Source of the DNA: JAYWIG01 sp043789035
GTDB taxonomy: Bacteria > Pseudomonadota > Gammaproteobacteria > Burkholderiales > Burkholderiaceae_E
Reading direction: 5' to 3'
Assembly: GCA_043789035.1 (NCBI GenBank)
Contig: JAYWIG010000039.1
Location: forward strand, 5,139 to 69,138
DNA length: 64,000 nucleotides
In this document: piece after piece, positions 43,212 through 52,971 of the stretch
Numbering within the stretch: the stretch's first letter is position 1
Layout: every line of letters starts with the position of its first letter
Made by a program: the position numbers and the translations under genes
Notes under the pieces: model-generated
What the model was told of the DNA's origin: nothing
Database searches by the model: none
Seen by the model: only the letters and a program-made list of their open reading frames with translations

Positions 43212-46200
43212 TTGGCCACCACTGTCCAATCCGCATTCGGCAGCAACCCATATACGCTAGGCTTATACATGGCTTCGATCCTACTCGCTGGCACCTTCAA
43301 TACACCGGCTTGCGATACCCGGAAGGTATAGCTCAAGGTTGTGACACCTTTTGGCAAGTACTCATAAAACGCGCGATAAGAATCGAAACGTTGCTCCTCG
43401 AATGCCAACCATGCATAACTCCTGCGCGAACCATCATTACTCGGTTTGCTCGCCGCTTCGCTGCTCTTTTTCAACTCCACTTCACTAGCCCGCAAGCTGC
43501 CTAAAATGCTTGCGCCTGCAGGGATGGTGTCCGACATTGCCACCCAAGTCATGCTCTGTGCGGCATCAATGGTTAGCTCCACTCGATAAACATCACCCAC
43601 AGTCACCTTACCCGCTTGGGCCTGCGAAACCGGGATAAGTTTCTTAGCCAGCTTAAAGCCTTGGTCAACGGCACCTTGGACGGGAATAGCAGCTACCACC
43701 ATCACAGTGGCATAGGGGCGACCGGTACCTTGGTGCTTAATGTCAAGTCGATCTGCCCGGGCTCCATTAGCTTGCCCTGCAGCAGTTACTTCCTTGTCTG
43801 AAGGCCAAGGCACTTCTAATTGCTTAGCAGAGTTAGGGCCACCAGCCACTGTGGCTGTAAGCCACGCACTAGTTGCCGTTCTTGCTCCCAAATCGACAGT
43901 GGTGGAACCAGTCACGGCATCACGCTCAAAGCCTTGCGCATATTTCTCTAACGCAAAACTACCCCACAAATTGGCTGTGGTTGTACCCCATGCGCCATTA
44001 CGCTGCCTAGCCATCAGACCTTGCATCAATCTAGGCATGTCTTGCAACCATTCAGCTAAGAGCGCTGGCGAACTTTCACGGCTATCCATGATCGCGTACA
44101 GCAGTTTCGCAGCGTTAGTATCGCTACTGGCCATCATCCACCACCAGTCATCCCTGCCCTCGTTGTCGAAAGTCATCTCCATGCCGACCATACGCATGCG
44201 ATTCCGCAATACACCATAGCCTTGGGCTAACCATTGTTCTTTTTGCTTGGTCCTAGCGGCATCAAACTTCATTCGCGCCACCACCGATACCCAATCAATC
44301 ACCTGCGATGTTGGCCATTTCGCCATACTCTCTGCAGACGCATCAATCACTGAAAGCATGGCCGGTGTTGCTCTACCGTGTAAGGTAAGCGCTTCAATCG
44401 CTGTTAGCAATCGAGCTGAATCGACACCAACAAAACTACTCGGGCTGTACAAATCGCGTCGTAACTTGCCTTGAGCAAACAAGCTCAAGGCATTCAACAT
44501 GCGCTCTAATGGCTCCTCCGGTATTACCCATTTACCCGCATGCGCGGCAGAAATAACATAGGCTGTCAGTACATCACTGCCTTGGGTTCGTTCCGACGGA
44601 TAGTAGGCAGCCAAACCATCTTTATCTAAATAAGTTGGCAAGGTATCGGAAATGATTTTCCACAACGGCGCGCTGCGCATGCCCACCGCTTTGGAGGTGC
44701 GCTGCTCAAGGCAATAAAACGGATACTCATCAAAGTATCTTTTCACACCCGCCGTTGCAAACCCAAGCTTCTCAGTAAACTCCACTCGTACTTGGCTTCG
44801 GCCAGAAATACCACCAACTGGTGCTTTCACTGGTATCGATTGCGGGCCATCAACGCGAACCAACTGGGCTGCAACAATGCCATTGGCCACAAAGGGCTTC
44901 ACCACTTGAGTCACTGTAAGCTCGTCACTCCGCTGGCCCGAGGTCGCTCTTAACAGCCACTTCAAGTCACCCAATATCGAAGCACTATCCTGCTCTGCTG
45001 CATAGTTCACAGGCCAATTCACCTGCTGGTTAGCTTGCGCCGGTAGCTCAATGGCTTGCTCGAAACTAAATTTTCCAGCAGCGGCTTTGAATTGCACGGT
45101 AAGTGGCGCATTCGTCGTGTTTCGCAAAGTAGCGCTGGCGGTAATCTGGTCGCCTTCTCTCACCAATGGCGGTAAGCCAGAAATGATTTGCAAGTCTTTA
45201 GTCACATCGAACGCAGTCGAACCCGTACCAACTAGATCGTCGCCCGATTCTGCAAACACCATCACCCTGAATCGCGTCAAGGAATCATTGGCTTTAAATT
45301 TAATCTGCGCTTTGCCTTCGCTATCTAGCACCACATCCGGGTTCCAATAGGCAAGCGTATCCAACATTTCACGGGTTGCACCACGTCCGCCACCTCCGCC
45401 GGGGGCTTGGGCTTTCAATCCAAAGTGGCGTTTACCTATCACTAGCATTTGCGCGGTCGATGTTTGCACACCATAGCTTCGATTGCGCCACAAACCAGCC
45501 ACCAAATCCCAGCTATCGTTGGCTTTCAGTTCTAGCAATGCCTCATCAACCACGGCTACAGCGATACGCGAAGGTGTTTTATCTCTCGCTTTCATGCCTT
45601 GCACTTGCACCATGGCAGTAACTTCTTGCCTCGGTTCTACCTTCAGCATTGAAGGCATCACAGTGACTTTTAACGATTGCGTTGCAGGCACTTTTATTTC
45701 GGTTAAACCAATTCGAAAACTAGGCTTGGCCAAATCAACCATTGCAGTGGCAGGCAACAGCGATTGTTTTCTAGACTTCCACCATTGCAAGGGCGACTTC
45801 CAACCCCAAGTAAAGAAACTACCCCAACTCAAAGGTTCCAAGCGAGGGCGAATCGCGAGAACCGAGACCATAACGTTCGGGGCATATTCTGCCTTTATTG
45901 GCACTTCAATCGTCGGGTTGCCGCGATTCAGTTCCATCACAAACGCCTCAATAATTCCTTCACGTTCGACAGAAACCAATGCCGTTGCTTTCTCGAACGG
46001 CATCAATAGTTGAAACCGTGCGTTCTCACCAGCAACTACCGTGCGCTTCTCTGGAATCAAATCAATTCGGTCACTATCGCCTTGCTCATACCAAGATGTA
46101 TCGCTGGCCTCATCCCCGCCATAGTTGTAGGACCAAACCTGCTTACCTGCATTAGCTTCTTGGCCATTGCTATCTTTAGCAGTAGCAAGCAAAAGTAGGT

Positions 46201-49200
46201 TTGCACTTGAATTGCGCTCTTTATTGTCTAGACTGGCTTTTGCAATCGTGCAATTCAACATCCCTTTTGCATCTGTCTTGCCACTACATACCTCGCCAAG
46301 CGCTTTGTATTCGGTATTGTTTTCATATCGATAAAAGCCGCCAACGGTTCGATTGCGAACACTCGTCGTTGTCTTGACAAAACCGTCAACGCTGACTGCC
46401 ACACCTGCTATTGGTTTACCTGCTGGAGACAGCGCAATGATCTGATGCGTCCTATCCTTACCAGCCCACCAATCGCTGCCTTTAAAACCTAGCACTAAAT
46501 GAGCTGGCCACACCACCGCACTATTCGATATGGTTTGAATCTCACCATTAGGGTCAGGGTAGTTTACTTCCACCCTTATGCTTTGAGCTTCTGAAAATAC
46601 CGTAGGCTTGGCATTCAATAGCAACTTACCCGCACCGTTGGCGTCTAGCTTCAACTCCTTCTTATCAGCTAAAAGAACACTATCGGTCTGCCCTCTTAAC
46701 TTTTTTAACTTCTCGGGTATGGTTTGGATACTTGCATTACTCTCAGTTGCTTCATTTCTTTCTTCGTCTTCAATTCGAATTCCTAATTTCGATGCAACCC
46801 CACCAAAACTAAACTCAGGGTATTCAGAAAACCTTGGGTTGTATCGATTAGCCAACGCACTCACTGTGGTCGATAGCCCAGCAGCAGCCCCACCATTAAT
46901 GAAATTCATTTGCACAGCCACGTCATTGCCGGATTTCACATCAATCACGCCGCGCATCGTTGGTAAGCGAAATTCAGCGACCTGAAAACCGCCAAGATCA
47001 ACCGAATTGACCCCAGCGCCATTATCGAGTTCGCTCGTGTTGCTTGTATTCGCTTTTACGGCGCGTACCGAATACATACCTAACCTTGCCTGAGCGGGAA
47101 TTGACCATTCAGATGTTGCCGTGCCACCCTTCTTGTCATGCGTTAGCCACTTAATGGGCACGGTATAGGTTTGTTCCGAACCTTGATGGGCAATTTCAAT
47201 TGTTGTAAAACCATTCATAATCTCCGCACCGGGGCGAGCTAGGCCAGCCGCAACTGCTTTTCGGAACATGTGCTTCATATGCACCACTTCGCCTTGGCGC
47301 AACAAGTTGCGAGCGAAGATCGTGTGCCCAAACAATGCCTCTTCCGGGCTACTGCCATAACTTGTACTCACGTTAAAGCGCCACGGTTCTATGCCCTCAT
47401 TCCAGGTGCTTGAAACGAACGAGAAATCATTGTCTTTCCTTGCTGTAGCGACATACCAAGCAGCAGGCTGGTCGTAGCCTCCCTCATCCCTGGCATCTTC
47501 TACGGGGGCTTGCTTCGCCTTGCTATCGCTAGCTTTCGATTTTTCAGCAAACATTGCCGATACTTTCTTACCCGCTGCCTCACACTTAGCAGGAGCAACT
47601 TTGGCTAAAGGCTCCGCAATCCGAGCAATACCATTTTTGTCAGTCACGCCTTTCCAAACACTGTCGCCCAAACAATTCAAAACATTGAGCTGCGCCTCGG
47701 GAATTACTTTGCCGGTTTCAAGTGACGTTACCCATACCAAGGCATTCTCACTGCTGAGTTTCAAATGCACCGCCATTCCAGTAACGAGCGCATAAGAGCG
47801 CACATACATTTTTCGATCAGTACCGTCTGCGCGTGGCTCTAAGATAGTCTTGCCCAGCACGTCGCTTTCGATTTCAACCCTGTGCAACCCAGGTTGCGTT
47901 AGCGGAATACCCATTACCTGCATAGATTGTGTCGTGGCCAAGGCGGGAACATTCAAAGGCTTCAACGCGCCGTCTTTTGCCAGAAGCGGTATCTGCCGAG
48001 TCGTGTATTCATTGCGGCTCTCAAACTCAGACATTTGCAGCCATTGAATCAACTTCGCGTCATCAGAAGTGCTTTCAGAACGAATCGACAAACCATCTTT
48101 TTGGCCAAGGTTTCGGATAGTCACGGGTAACGCGCCAATCTGACGCTCAACCACACCAAAACTTGCAGAAAATTTCGCCAAGGGCGGCGCATTACCTGTC
48201 TTAAACTTCAGCGAATCGAGCGAGGTTTGAGTTAAGGTTCGACCGAACAAATCGATTAAACCTTTGCCCGGCACCACCGTGTATTGCATGCTTTCCTCAA
48301 ACGGCGGCTTAAACTCAACCGACGTTATCTCGTCACCGTCTCTAGCGCCAACTGTCGCCTTAATCACTTGGCCCTTTGCTGATTTCAGCACAATCTCCTT
48401 TGCATCCTTCACGCTCACAGGGGTTGAAAAAACCAGGCTCACCGGCCTGACGGGAATACACGGCCGATTTGCCTGCTCTCGCTCACAAGTCATGGAAGCG
48501 CGAAACGCTGGTTGGGTTGAATACTCGATGGCCTTACCCCACACAATATTCACTCGCGCATCTTCCCCTAATGGCCGCGCACAACGCGCCACCGCCAACC
48601 GAGCCGTATCTAACCCCCTAGGCAATTGCTTCTTCAACGCATCGACAACTGCCTTAGCCTCTTCAGGCTTCACCAGTTGTAAATCGATGCGCTCACCAAA
48701 CTTCGAACTACTGCAATAGGGTTTACCCGCCTTAAACGCATCGGCAATTGAAACGTTCGACGGTACGTTGGTTTGCAACACAAAAATCTGATTTTCATCG
48801 ATGCGCTCATAGCTATCTGGCCACGCACGAATAACTACCGGTTGCGCACTTGCAAACTTAAACGTTACAGGTTTAAAGCCAGGGTTATTGGCCAAACTCA
48901 CCACCGCTTCGCATTGGCTGCCTGCAGCAATAGGCTCCGCAAAACTCGCTTCCCACTGTTCGCCAGTCGCCCACCGCGCCCGCACCAACGGCATTTTCTG
49001 CCCATTGCAAACCACGCTCACCGGAATGTTGGACTTTTCACCCAATGCAGAGACATTTGTATTGAAGCGAACGCTGGTTTGTTCGATCAGCGCATCAACG
49101 CCCGTAGGCGTAAATTTTTCGATGCGTATTTGTGTAGGCGAAGGTGCTTGCGCGAAGGAATACCCAGTCAATAAACCAAGAGTGAGAAACGCGCCAGCGA

Positions 49201-49225
49201 GGGGAGAAAATTGAATCTTCATCAT
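43208..49225 (-). CDS. Bacterial alpha-2-macroglobulin, YfhM/YfaS type
   Basis: A very large 2005-residue secreted protein with MG-type domains and the thioester motif YCLEQ (Cys1505-Gln1508), which lets bacterial alpha-2-macroglobulins trap attacking proteases covalently. The signal sequence (LGLLTGYSFAQA) has no lipobox Cys, unlike E. coli YfhM, so it is probably soluble in the periplasm. A bait-like region and GGGGGRG hinge lie about residues 1280-1300. It is translationally coupled to pbpC, fitting a role in defending the periplasm when peptidoglycan is breached. Confidence 0.92.
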   Translation of the reverse strand: MMKIQFSPLAGAFLTLGLLTGYSFAQAPSPTQIRIEKFTPTGVDALIEQTSVRFNTNVSALGEKSNIPVSVVCNGQKMPLVRARWATGEQWEASFAEPIAAGSQCEAVVSLANNPGFKPVTFKFASAQPVVIRAWPDSYERIDENQIFVLQTNVPSNVSIADAFKAGKPYCSSSKFGERIDLQLVKPEEAKAVVDALKKQLPRGLDTARLAVARCARPLGEDARVNIVWGKAIEYSTQPAFRASMTCEREQANRPCIPVRPVSLVFSTPVSVKDAKEIVLKSAKGQVIKATVGARDGDEITSVEFKPPFEESMQYTVVPGKGLIDLFGRTLTQTSLDSLKFKTGNAPPLAKFSASFGVVERQIGALPVTIRNLGQKDGLSIRSESTSDDAKLIQWLQMSEFESRNEYTTRQIPLLAKDGALKPLNVPALATTQSMQVMGIPLTQPGLHRVEIESDVLGKTILEPRADGTDRKMYVRSYALVTGMAVHLKLSSENALVWVTSLETGKVIPEAQLNVLNCLGDSVWKGVTDKNGIARIAEPLAKVAPAKCEAAGKKVSAMFAEKSKASDSKAKQAPVEDARDEGGYDQPAAWYVATARKDNDFSFVSSTWNEGIEPWRFNVSTSYGSSPEEALFGHTIFARNLLRQGEVVHMKHMFRKAVAAGLARPGAEIMNGFTTIEIAHQGSEQTYTVPIKWLTHDKKGGTATSEWSIPAQARLGMYSVRAVKANTSNTSELDNGAGVNSVDLGGFQVAEFRLPTMRGVIDVKSGNDVAVQMNFINGGAAAGLSTTVSALANRYNPRFSEYPEFSFGGVASKLGIRIEDEERNEATESNASIQTIPEKLKKLRGQTDSVLLADKKELKLDANGAGKLLLNAKPTVFSEAQSIRVEVNYPDPNGEIQTISNSAVVWPAHLVLGFKGSDWWAGKDRTHQIIALSPAGKPIAGVAVSVDGFVKTTTSVRNRTVGGFYRYENNTEYKALGEVCSGKTDAKGMLNCTIAKASLDNKERNSSANLLLLATAKDSNGQEANAGKQVWSYNYGGDEASDTSWYEQGDSDRIDLIPEKRTVVAGENARFQLLMPFEKATALVSVEREGIIEAFVMELNRGNPTIEVPIKAEYAPNVMVSVLAIRPRLEPLSWGSFFTWGWKSPLQWWKSRKQSLLPATAMVDLAKPSFRIGLTEIKVPATQSLKVTVMPSMLKVEPRQEVTAMVQVQGMKARDKTPSRIAVAVVDEALLELKANDSWDLVAGLWRNRSYGVQTSTAQMLVIGKRHFGLKAQAPGGGGGRGATREMLDTLAYWNPDVVLDSEGKAQIKFKANDSLTRFRVMVFAESGDDLVGTGSTAFDVTKDLQIISGLPPLVREGDQITASATLRNTTNAPLTVQFKAAAGKFSFEQAIELPAQANQQVNWPVNYAAEQDSASILGDLKWLLRATSGQRSDELTVTQVVKPFVANGIVAAQLVRVDGPQSIPVKAPVGGISGRSQVRVEFTEKLGFATAGVKRYFDEYPFYCLEQRTSKAVGMRSAPLWKIISDTLPTYLDKDGLAAYYPSERTQGSDVLTAYVISAAHAGKWVIPEEPLERMLNALSLFAQGKLRRDLYSPSSFVGVDSARLLTAIEALTLHGRATPAMLSVIDASAESMAKWPTSQVIDWVSVVARMKFDAARTKQKEQWLAQGYGVLRNRMRMVGMEMTFDNEGRDDWWWMMASSDTNAAKLLYAIMDSRESSPALLAEWLQDMPRLMQGLMARQRNGAWGTTTANLWGSFALEKYAQGFERDAVTGSTTVDLGARTATSAWLTATVAGGPNSAKQLEVPWPSDKEVTAAGQANGARADRLDIKHQGTGRPYATVMVVAAIPVQGAVDQGFKLAKKLIPVSQAQAGKVTVGDVYRVELTIDAAQSMTWVAMSDTIPAGASILGSLRASEVELKKSSEAASKPSNDGSRRSYAWLAFEEQRFDSYRAFYEYLPKGVTTLSYTFRVSQAGVLKVPASRIEAMYKPSVYGLLPNADWTVVAK

Positions 49226-49591
49226 TAATCCTGATATGCAAATCGACCTAGCTCACCCGAACGGTTACGGCGAAGAAGGCAACAATTGGCAGGTAAGCGT
49301 AGCGCATAAAAACTTCTATGTCGTCAATGTTTTAATAAGATCGGCAGTACAGACATTTATAATAGCAACCAGTAATCTCGCAAAACAGCGGGTTCTAGGA
49401 ATCTATAGGGGGTGCGTCGGAATTTTTCTTCCGGGCTCAAGTTGCTTAACTGCTTGCCCAGGCAAACCTACTTACACCAAATTGCCACGGCCAGATTAGA
49501 GAACCTTAAAGCGCAATAGGACAGGCTTCGCAGAAAAGCAAAGAGCCGTGCTGATGTTCAATCTGAATCGGCTCTAAGTAAGTCAAGGGTG
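49226..49591. other. Intergenic region upstream of the macroglobulin gene
   Basis: A 366-base gap between two minus-strand genes. It must hold the promoter of the macroglobulin-pbpC unit, near 49226-49350, and a terminator for the hydrolase gene at 49542-49575. An 87-codon frame on the plus strand lacks any recognisable feature. Confidence 0.5.
49542..49575 (-). terminator. Probable terminator of the alpha/beta hydrolase gene
   Basis: AGAGCCG and CGGCTCT can pair around a 20-base loop that contains a small TTCA/TGAA stem. On the minus strand TTTGCTTTTC follows. It is 16 bases past the stop codon. Confidence 0.55.
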
Positions 49592-50335
49592 TTACGCCAA
49601 ACCCATCAACAACCTAACCAGCTCCTCCGGCGCACTAACCATAGCATCATGCCCCGTTTGCAACTCGGTCAAATCCCAACCGCCGCCCCAAAACTTCTCG
49701 TCACGCACCCGTAACCGGCTTGGTGCGATACCTGGCGATGCTGGTGCCACACAATCGTAAAAGTAGCGTGGCAACCTCGCTAACCTTGCAATATCGAATT
49801 GCAAAGGTTGTAGATAAGTACCCAAAGGCTGCGGCCGTTGCCTGCGATTCACCCAATCAGCATCTGCACCTTCCAACCCAAAGCCAGATGCGGGCGGAAC
49901 TGCAATACCCTTTAAGGGATGGCCCATCGCACTCTCGGTTCTGGCCTTCACCATATCCGGGTTTTGGGTGCTCGACCAAGACTCACCTGGCAATGGCAAT
50001 ATCGCATCGACATACACAAGCTTAGCAACCTTGGGATTCTCGTTTTTGGCTTCATATGCAGCCATCAATCGATCGGCAGTGCCGGTGATAACCATGCCGC
50101 CATAACTGTGGCCTACCAAGATAGGTTGAGTTAACTCTTCGTTAGCAATGAGAGCGAGAACATCGGCAATATGTGTATCTAAATTAATATTGGGCGATAA
50201 CTGGTGCGATCTATCGCCAACCCCAGTTAAGGTCAGCGCGTGAGCTTTATGCCCAGCTTTAATCAACGCAGGCAATATTCTTTGCCAACACCAACCACCA
50301 TGCCAAGCACCATGCACTAAAACAAACTCAGCCAT
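49592..50335 (-). CDS. Alpha/beta hydrolase, EstC/salicylate-esterase type
   Basis: A 247-residue hydrolase with the oxyanion HGAWHGGWCW, nucleophile elbow VGHSYGG, and late His in TGHDAMVSAPEEL, as in plant-type methylesterases and bacterial EstC. Short esters are likely substrates, but the natural one is unknown. It lies 31 bases after the tannase-family gene on the same strand, so a two-gene ester-degrading unit is possible. Confidence 0.88.
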   Translation of the reverse strand: MAEFVLVHGAWHGGWCWQRILPALIKAGHKAHALTLTGVGDRSHQLSPNINLDTHIADVLALIANEELTQPILVGHSYGGMVITGTADRLMAAYEAKNENPKVAKLVYVDAILPLPGESWSSTQNPDMVKARTESAMGHPLKGIAVPPASGFGLEGADADWVNRRQRPQPLGTYLQPLQFDIARLARLPRYFYDCVAPASPGIAPSRLRVRDEKFWGGGWDLTELQTGHDAMVSAPEELVRLLMGLA

Positions 50336-50366
50336 TTTTGTCTACCCTATCTACACTATGTATCTT

Positions 50367-52076
50367 TTATTTCTCGCAAGCAAAGCTGCTTGCCGCATCC
50401 ACGTCGCCTGATTTGTAACGCGGCACCAACGGGAATTCACACATAGGCCGCTGGCGCAGTGCTTTAAATGGCGGCACCGTTTCTTGTTCTGTCAGTATCA
50501 ATAGTTGTTTTGTCCCCGGTGCTCTGCCGCGCTCAACCCAATCAACTAGTAAATTAGGCATGTCGATGTTGGCAGGTGCACCTGAACCAACATGGTCTAC
50601 ACCTGGGGCTAGATATAAACGTGCAAAATCACCTACCGTGCCCTCTCCCATTTTATTCTTAACAGTCTTAAAGTATTGAATGCCCGCATTAGCACTCTGA
50701 GCATAGTCGGCAATGTGCTCCATCATGATCAGTTTGCCACCACGTGCTTTGAAAGCAGAAAGATCGGGGTTGGTGGCATCCATGTTTTGCGAAAGCGCGC
50801 GCACCCTCTCCGCAAAGTCGCCAGGCTTAAAGTTACGCACATCGTAGTTGGCATCTCTAGCAAAAAAATACTGCACTGCACCTGCACCGTAAAACCAAGT
50901 AATGCTGTTGGCTGGCCCCGGCGGTATAGTGGGTGCAGATTGCCCAGTCCACCAACTTACCCAACCGCCAGTTGGCCCACTACCTACCGTACCTTCACCG
51001 CCCATTGCATAACCCGGATATTGCGTTACGCCATTGGCCATCGGGAACGGGTACTTCAAAGGAGTACGTAAAAGCTTTACGGCATTCACCTGCCCATCGC
51101 TCAAACACTGATCGCCAGCATCCGCACCGTTTGGGCAGCGCAACGCGGTAGGATCGAATTTCTTTTCACAAGCCTGAAAATCGCTCACGATGCCGTCTGC
51201 CAAACCATCTAAGGTATCGCAAGCGGCCAAGGTAGCCTCATGCACCAGCTTCACCTTGGATGGGTTAATCCATGAGGCACCCGAGAGCGAAATACCGCTT
51301 CGCGTACCGAACATCTGCAACCCTACCCAGTTGAGTACAGGTACCCGACTAAACACGCCATCGAAATCATTCGGGTAACGTTGGACAACCAACATACCCT
51401 CGCGCCCCCCTTCGGAACTACCGGCAAAATAAAGTTTATTCGGGCCTTCGCCGTAATACCGCTTCATTGCCTCGACCGCTACGTCACGAACTTTTTTGTA
51501 CGAGAGGTGCGTAAAGTTATCTAGCGCTTCATCATTCAGCGCAAACACCTGTGGCGGAGTATTCGGCTTGTTCTGATGGCCTGAATCGGTACCGTAAGTC
51601 ACAAAGCCATTCTGTAGCGGTGCCGGTAAATCGAAACGCCCGCTAGGTACCAAACCGAGCGCGTTAATCAGTACGCCATTAAAACCACCACCGCCGTATT
51701 GCACAGAGCGGCCATTCCACGAAGTTGGCATATTGATTTGAAACTCAATATTGGGCGCGGTGGCGTCAATAGGCGCTATAAACCCTAGTAGTTGGCAATA
51801 ATCGGGCTTTGCAGGGTTAATTAAACTGGCGGGTGTTGGCCCAGCAGCATTGACGCTAATGGGTGACGCGGCAACCGCCTGAGCGCTACGAATCGTCACT
51901 TGCCCCGCTAAGACACCGATGACTGAAGCAGGCATTACACCGACCAGCGCTGAGCAAGTTAACACCGGCAACCGTATTGTGGCAGGTGCAGCATTCCCAG
52001 TAGGAGTTACCGTTGAAGTGCAACTTGTTAACAATCCGATGGCAAAAAAGCCACTCACGCAATGAACTATTTTCAT
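50367..52076 (-). CDS. Tannase/feruloyl esterase family lipoprotein
   Basis: A 569-residue secreted enzyme with lipobox LTSC (about residue 19), nucleophile elbow FAGSSEGGREG, the calcium-site type segment CDTLDGLADGIVSDFQACEKKFDP with paired cysteines, and APGVDHVGSG with the catalytic His. Tannases and feruloyl esterases hydrolyse aromatic acid esters from plant material. It forms a unit with the downstream esterase gene and is divergent from the gene at 52180. Confidence 0.9.
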   Translation of the reverse strand: MKIVHCVSGFFAIGLLTSCTSTVTPTGNAAPATIRLPVLTCSALVGVMPASVIGVLAGQVTIRSAQAVAASPISVNAAGPTPASLINPAKPDYCQLLGFIAPIDATAPNIEFQINMPTSWNGRSVQYGGGGFNGVLINALGLVPSGRFDLPAPLQNGFVTYGTDSGHQNKPNTPPQVFALNDEALDNFTHLSYKKVRDVAVEAMKRYYGEGPNKLYFAGSSEGGREGMLVVQRYPNDFDGVFSRVPVLNWVGLQMFGTRSGISLSGASWINPSKVKLVHEATLAACDTLDGLADGIVSDFQACEKKFDPTALRCPNGADAGDQCLSDGQVNAVKLLRTPLKYPFPMANGVTQYPGYAMGGEGTVGSGPTGGWVSWWTGQSAPTIPPGPANSITWFYGAGAVQYFFARDANYDVRNFKPGDFAERVRALSQNMDATNPDLSAFKARGGKLIMMEHIADYAQSANAGIQYFKTVKNKMGEGTVGDFARLYLAPGVDHVGSGAPANIDMPNLLVDWVERGRAPGTKQLLILTEQETVPPFKALRQRPMCEFPLVPRYKSGDVDAASSFACEK

Positions 52077-52179
52077 CCTATGCTTCCAGAAGTTTTATCA
52101 ATACCGCTTTAGGACTATCCTAGCGCAACACGTTTAAACACGCCCCGGCCACGAAAGTAACCTTCGAGCAAATTCCATT

Positions 52180-52962
52180 ATGCAAACTTTTAAACCAATT
52201 AAGCTTTTCCAAACAAATTGCAGAAGCTTGCTCCCCATAAGTCTCGGGTTTTTATGCCAATCATTCCAGGCAGTTCACGCCCAAGACTACGACCGAGAAG
52301 CGCGTTATGAAGAGCAAGTCATCTCGCAGCTGGTAGTTGGAGATGCGGTCAAAATTCGCGCCACCAGCGGCAAAGAATTCTTGGGGCTATTCGCGGCTGG
52401 TAAAGACAAAACCAAGGCGATTATTTTGCTTCATAGCGTAGGCTCCCACCCAGATTTTGGCATTATCGGGCAGCTAAGAAGTAGCTTAAATGATCTTGGC
52501 TATACGACATTAGCGATACAACTTCCGATACAAGGAAAAGACGCGAAACTAGAAGATTACTACCCCAAAGTGTTTGGGGACGCAAAAGATCGAATCGCTC
52601 AAAGCATCGCTTGGCTCAATAAAAAAGGTTTCGATAAGCCAGTGCTGCTGAGCCATACCATGGGTTCATGGATGGCCAATGAATACCTTGATGAAAACTT
52701 TTCGAAAAACAACTTTAGTGCATGGGTGTGCATGTCGCTCACTGGCAGCTATTCATGGACGATGCGTCGCTACACCATGCCCATACTCGATATCTATGCA
52801 GAAAACGACATTGTTCCTGCGTTGTCGAGTGCAGGTAGAAGAAAAACAGCCCTCACTTCCGAGGGCTCTAGTCAATACATGGTGGCGGGAGCTGGGCCAG
52901 ATTACTCTGGCCACGCAACCGCTATGGCTCAACGCATTCGACAGTTTATTGAACGGCGTTAA
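52180..52962 (+). CDS. Secreted alpha/beta-hydrolase-fold protein (DUF3530-like)
   Basis: A 260-residue protein with a signal peptide ending AVHAQD. The alpha/beta fold is clear (AIILLHSVGSHPDF, LGYTTLAIQLPIQG, PILDIYAENDIVP with the acidic residue, YSGHATAMA with the His). The nucleophile elbow reads LLSHTMGSW, with Thr160 where hydrolases have Ser, so classical esterase activity is doubtful. DUF3530 proteins share this plan. It converges on the dehydrogenase gene, 9 bases apart. Confidence 0.7.
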   Translation: MQTFKPIKLFQTNCRSLLPISLGFLCQSFQAVHAQDYDREARYEEQVISQLVVGDAVKIRATSGKEFLGLFAAGKDKTKAIILLHSVGSHPDFGIIGQLRSSLNDLGYTTLAIQLPIQGKDAKLEDYYPKVFGDAKDRIAQSIAWLNKKGFDKPVLLSHTMGSWMANEYLDENFSKNNFSAWVCMSLTGSYSWTMRRYTMPILDIYAENDIVPALSSAGRRKTALTSEGSSQYMVAGAGPDYSGHATAMAQRIRQFIERR

Positions 52963-52971
52963 GCCTTGCCA

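Noticed and set aside
49236..49499. Plus-strand 87-codon frame in the gap before the macroglobulin gene
   Set aside because: No recognisable motif or ribosome site; it covers the likely promoter of the minus-strand gene.
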